The notes under the pieces: generated by a model
Seen by the model: only the letters and a program-made list of their open reading frames with translations
What the model was told of the DNA's origin: nothing
Databases searched by the model: none
Translations under genes and position numbers: made by a program
Part shown: piece by piece, positions 61,701-64,000 of the stretch
Layout of the letters: each line of letters starts with the position of its first letter
Position numbering within the stretch: the stretch's first letter is position 1
Assembly: GCF_001552595.1 (NCBI RefSeq)
Contig: NZ_BCRM01000003.1
Coordinates: 1 to 64,000 of the forward strand
Direction of reading: 5' to 3'
Origin: Rhodococcus erythropolis NBRC 15567
GTDB taxonomy: Bacteria > Actinomycetota > Actinomycetes > Mycobacteriales > Mycobacteriaceae
DNA length: 64,000 nt

Positions 61701-64000
61701 CGCCGATACAGCACGCCGGCTATCCGATCACATTGCTCGGAGAGCTCGCGGTACGTGGCCTGCCCCGCCTCGTCGCGCACCGCGATCGCCTCGGGTGTAG
61801 CAGCGACCCCACGCGCGAAGGCGTCGTAGAACGTTTCCTCCGGCACGTCGACGGCGGTGTCGTTGAACGAGGTGACAACCTGTTCGAGTTCGCCGGGCAA
61901 GAAGATGTCGATGTCGCCGATCTCAATGTCGGCCGATTCCACGACTGCCGCGATCACCGATTCCAATCGGTTCGAAATTCGCTGTGCTGTTTCGCGATCG
62001 AAGAGGTCGCTGCCGTATTCGAGTCGGACGTCGATGCAGCCTTCGTCGCCGAGGTACTCGGTGAAGTTGAACACCAGATCGAACTTGGCCGTGTACTCCT
62101 CGAGTTCGAACGGATCCCCGCCCATCTCCTCGCGGCTGTGATAGCCGACCATGACCTGGAACAGCGGGTTGCGTGCCAAGGTGCGCGACGGATTGAGGCG
62201 TTCCACCACAGTTTCGAAGGGAACATCGGCGTTGGCGAAGGCCTCGAGGTCTCCCTCGCGAATGCGATCCACCAACTCCCGGAACGTCGGGTTACCCGAC
62301 GTATCCGTGCGCAGCACAATCGTATTGACGAAGAAGCCGACCAAGTCGTCGAGCCCCTGTTCACTACGTCCGGCCACGGGAGCGCCGAGGGGAAGGTCCT
62401 CACCCGCTCCGAGCGCAGTCAGCAACGCCGCCGACGCCGCGTGCAGGACCATGAACATCGAACTCTGGCTCTCGCGCGCCAGATCTCGCAGTGCGGCAGT
62501 TGTGTCCACACCCAACCGTGTTACCACTGCGCCACCGGAGAAACTCGGTCTGGCCGGTCGGCTCCGGTCGGTGGGAAGCAGCAGTTCTTCGGGGGCTCCG
62601 TCCAAACTCTTCGCCCAGAAGTCCAACTGCGTTCTCAGGACACTCGACGGATCGTCGGCGCTGCCGAGTAATTCCCGTTGCCACAGGGTGTAGTCCGCAT
62701 ACTGAACCGGTAGCGGTTCGAACGCTGGCTCCTCGCCCTGAATCCGAGAGGAGTAGGCAGACATCAGATCGCGCAGGAACGGCCGATCGGACCATTCGTC
62801 CGTTGTGATGTGATGCAGGACGATCACGACGATTACGGCACCGTCTACTCGGATCAGACGGGCGCGGATCGGAATCTCGTTCGAAAGGTCGAACGGACGG
62901 CCCACTGCCACTGCAACTTCGCCGGCGACACCGGATTCCCGTGAATGAACTGTCTCGACCGGAACCTTCGCCGATTCGAGAATTATCTGTTGCGGTGTTC
63001 CGTCCACCAACCGGAACACCGTACGCAAGGATTCGTGTCGTCCAACGACGTCACCCAGCGCCGCGGCGAAGACGTCCGCGTCCAATGCACTGTCCAAGCG
63101 GAGCACGATCGGGAAGTTGTAGGCCGCGGAGTTCTCTTCCATCTGTCCGATCAGCCACAAACGCTGTTGAGCGGCAGAAAGTGGAAGGTGGTCCGGCCGC
63201 GGCTTCGCTACCAGCATCGGTCGCGTCGATCCCTGCTCGACCACAATGCGTTCCGCGAGTTCCGCGACGGTCGGCGCTTCGAAGAGATCACGCATGGTCA
63301 GACTGTTCGGAATGGCGATCCGAGCTCGACTGATCAGTTTGGTGGCCAGAAGCGAGTGCCCACCGAGGTCGAAGAAGTTGTCGTCGACACCGATGTCGTC
63401 CACATCGAGTACGTCGGAGAAGAGCTCACAGAGAACCTCTTCCGTGTGGTTCCGCGGTGCAATCGACTCCCCACTCCGCTCCCCCAGCACCGAATCGGCC
63501 GTGGGCAGTGCCTTGACGTCGAGCTTGCCGTTGACGGTCATCGGTAGTGACTCCACCTCGATCACCACGGCCGGAACCATGTAGTCGGGTAGGCGAACTC
63601 GCGCCTGCGCGCGGTAGTCGTGCGCGGCGCCGAGCTGCACGGGTGTCACGTAGCCGACGAGTCTCTTGACTCCGCCCGCCCCGACGTCGACCACGACCGC
63701 TGCTTGCCGCACGTGCTCGTCGGATTCGAGAACGGAGACGATTTCGCTCGGCTCGATGCGGTGACCTCTGATCTTCACCTGGTCGTCGGTGCGGCCCAGG
63801 AAGTCCAGGTTGCCGTCAGCGCGTCGCCGCACCAGATCCCCGGTGCGGTACATACGTTCTCCGGTCCCGGCCGGATCTGCGACAAAGCGCTCGGACGTGA
63901 GCGCAAAGCGTCCGAGGTAGCCGCGAGCCAAACCGGCTCCGGCAATGTACAGTTCGCCGGCAACTCCATCGGGGACCGGTCGCAGCCAGCCGTCGAGAAT
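58778..64000 (-). CDS. Non-ribosomal peptide synthetase, 3' part (A-PCP-C-A-PCP-C)
   Basis: The last 1740 residues of a siderophore NRPS; the 5' end is outside the window. Domains in order are the end of an adenylation domain (MYRTGDLVRRRADGNLDFLG to VNGKLDVKALP), a PCP with phosphopantetheine Ser in FFDLGGHSLLA, a condensation domain with HHITTDEWS, a full adenylation domain (YTSGSTGKPKGA; MYRTGDRARWRSDGNIDFLG), a PCP (ELGGHSMASMKL) and a final condensation domain. No thioesterase or reductase follows. The last C domain reads HYIAVDEWS, so the catalytic second His of HHxxxDG is Tyr (codon 59681-59683). With the hydroxylase and MbtH genes it probably makes a mixed hydroxamate siderophore of heterobactin type; the substrates of the A domains were not decoded. 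Confidence 0.93.
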   Translation of the reverse strand: MLDGWLRPVPDGVAGELYIAGAGLARGYLGRFALTSERFVADPAGTGERMYRTGDLVRRRADGNLDFLGRTDDQVKIRGHRIEPSEIVSVLESDEHVRQAAVVVDVGAGGVKRLVGYVTPVQLGAAHDYRAQARVRLPDYMVPAVVIEVESLPMTVNGKLDVKALPTADSVLGERSGESIAPRNHTEEVLCELFSDVLDVDDIGVDDNFFDLGGHSLLATKLISRARIAIPNSLTMRDLFEAPTVAELAERIVVEQGSTRPMLVAKPRPDHLPLSAAQQRLWLIGQMEENSAAYNFPIVLRLDSALDADVFAAALGDVVGRHESLRTVFRLVDGTPQQIILESAKVPVETVHSRESGVAGEVAVAVGRPFDLSNEIPIRARLIRVDGAVIVVIVLHHITTDEWSDRPFLRDLMSAYSSRIQGEEPAFEPLPVQYADYTLWQRELLGSADDPSSVLRTQLDFWAKSLDGAPEELLLPTDRSRPARPSFSGGAVVTRLGVDTTAALRDLARESQSSMFMVLHAASAALLTALGAGEDLPLGAPVAGRSEQGLDDLVGFFVNTIVLRTDTSGNPTFRELVDRIREGDLEAFANADVPFETVVERLNPSRTLARNPLFQVMVGYHSREEMGGDPFELEEYTAKFDLVFNFTEYLGDEGCIDVRLEYGSDLFDRETAQRISNRLESVIAAVVESADIEIGDIDIFLPGELEQVVTSFNDTAVDVPEETFYDAFARGVAATPEAIAVRDEAGQATYRELSEQCDRIAGVLYRRGVSVEDVVGLAVPRSVEMVASVLAVLKLGAAYLPLDLSHPSERIAYMLTDSRTSVLLSTSEESSRIEDVVGVERILLDDPLIRAELDEAVIVETPRPPVGVNHAAYVIYTSGSTGKPKGAVLSHDGIPSLVATAEVRMRLVPGSVVMQFASVGFDVAVFELAMALCTSSTLVIVPQSARVAGPALTDFMTSNRVTHAIIPPSLLAALPAGCEVPQGCTVLVGTETVPPELIGRWAERLNLLAAYGLTEATVNNTLWQAEPGWNGAVPIGVPDPNEQAYVLDDQLRPVPPGVSGELYIAGRGLARGYLGRFDLTAQRFIADPFTAGDRMYRTGDRARWRSDGNIDFLGRVDDQVKIRGFRIELGEIIGALSAHPSVKQATVVADRQGEITRLVGYVSPEPGAVVDTTAVRNLAAMSLPDYMVPTMVVALDGPLPLTPNGKLDRKALPAPDWSELAGDVAPRSAVESTVAVAFAEILQLPSVGVHDSFFELGGHSMASMKLVGRIREAFGVDVSIRDVFDAPSVAELAAVVARSEGGRPVLAPAARRPETMGLSAPQRRQWELFRSAGANPQASHALALTLKSKIDPEILGHALDDVTSRHEPLRTTFVEVDGIVVARESVRPTVDVVDVGAGDVGRVVFELAQLPMDLREQSPLRVHLVLGEDGSRTLLLVMHYIAVDEWSVVPLLGDLVSAYAARSQGDQPIWDELALTYADYTVWSDELLGDPLDVDSRASKQLAYWQDALDGIPTSVNLPLPEDDSEPRGDVVSVDIDADLHARIDALAARTGTSMFMVLQAALAAVLTKAGAGTDLPIGSLVAGRSDPRLEPMIGSFFNVVLLRTDTSGSPTFAELLGRVREGNLEALSNQDVSYVYVEQALGNPASMRPQVMVIHHQQADLDGLGDFGSLVPIPVGVPDADLTLSFYEPVGEGPVFATLGFRADRVDAGAVREWAGQLVDVIEAAAIAEGDDVSEGAKL

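Noticed and set aside
59378-62671. Plus-strand frames of 378, 316 and 312 codons inside the NRPS gene
   Set aside because: They lie opposite adenylation and condensation domains with intact core motifs and show no domain of their own.

Overview
The window is high-GC actinobacterial DNA, most likely from a Rhodococcus of the R. erythropolis/qingshengii type. This rests on a heterobactin-like siderophore locus (NRPS, amino-acid N-hydroxylase, MbtH protein), IdeR/DtxR-type iron boxes, a class I cholesterol oxidase, a DUF222-HNH protein behind a mycobacterial-type SOS box, and a response regulator very like mycobacterial PhoP. The assignment is inferred from gene content. No rRNA, CRISPR array or intact mobile element was seen; one IS5-type transposase remnant is present.

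Layout. 0-4 kb: a NarL-type two-component pair, then a divergent iron pair (siderophore-binding lipoprotein and Fes-like esterase) sharing an IdeR box. 4-8 kb: HIT protein, purB, a TetR regulator and an aminotransferase. 8-14 kb: an orphan peptide-binding lipoprotein, an S9 peptidase/beta-lactamase-fold fusion and a second beta-lactamase-fold hydrolase. 14-17 kb: histidine kinase, response regulator and PAP2 phosphatase. 17-21 kb: two more siderophore-binding lipoproteins with IdeR boxes, a MarR and an AraC regulator. 21-24 kb: cholesterol oxidase and purD. 24-29 kb: a complete Dpp/Opp-type ABC importer operon. 29-31 kb: IS remnant, a small nucleotide-hydrolase-like gene and the SOS-boxed DUF222-HNH gene. 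31-37 kb: two lipid-linked glycosyltransferases, a HIT protein, a ScbR-like TetR regulator and a cytoplasmic serine hydrolase.

37-48.6 kb is the most interesting region. It holds a PucR regulator, an enolase-superfamily N-succinylamino acid racemase, a COG3375 GNAT acyltransferase, an M20 hydrolase, tryptophan 2,3-dioxygenase, an MFS transporter, an M55 D-aminopeptidase, a D-aminoacylase-like amidohydrolase and a D-serine/D-threonine dehydratase-like PLP enzyme. Together they read as a D-amino-acid salvage locus: acylate the D-amino acid, racemise it, deacylate it to the L-form and, for tryptophan, open the ring. Every step has a candidate enzyme; the substrate is inferred.

48.6-58 kb: PhoPR-like system, two unknown genes, a SugE-type exporter under a guanidine-III riboswitch, a decapeptide-repeat protein, an unannotated 36-residue hydrophobic peptide gene, a GAF-ANTAR regulator, tRNA-Thr(UGU) and a ThrE-type exporter. 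57-64 kb: mbtH, the N-hydroxylase and the 3' part of a large NRPS running off the right edge. Iron acquisition thus appears at 1.5-3.9, 17.3-20 and 57-64 kb, tied together by matching IdeR boxes. None of the three siderophore-binding proteins has its permease or ATPase in the window.
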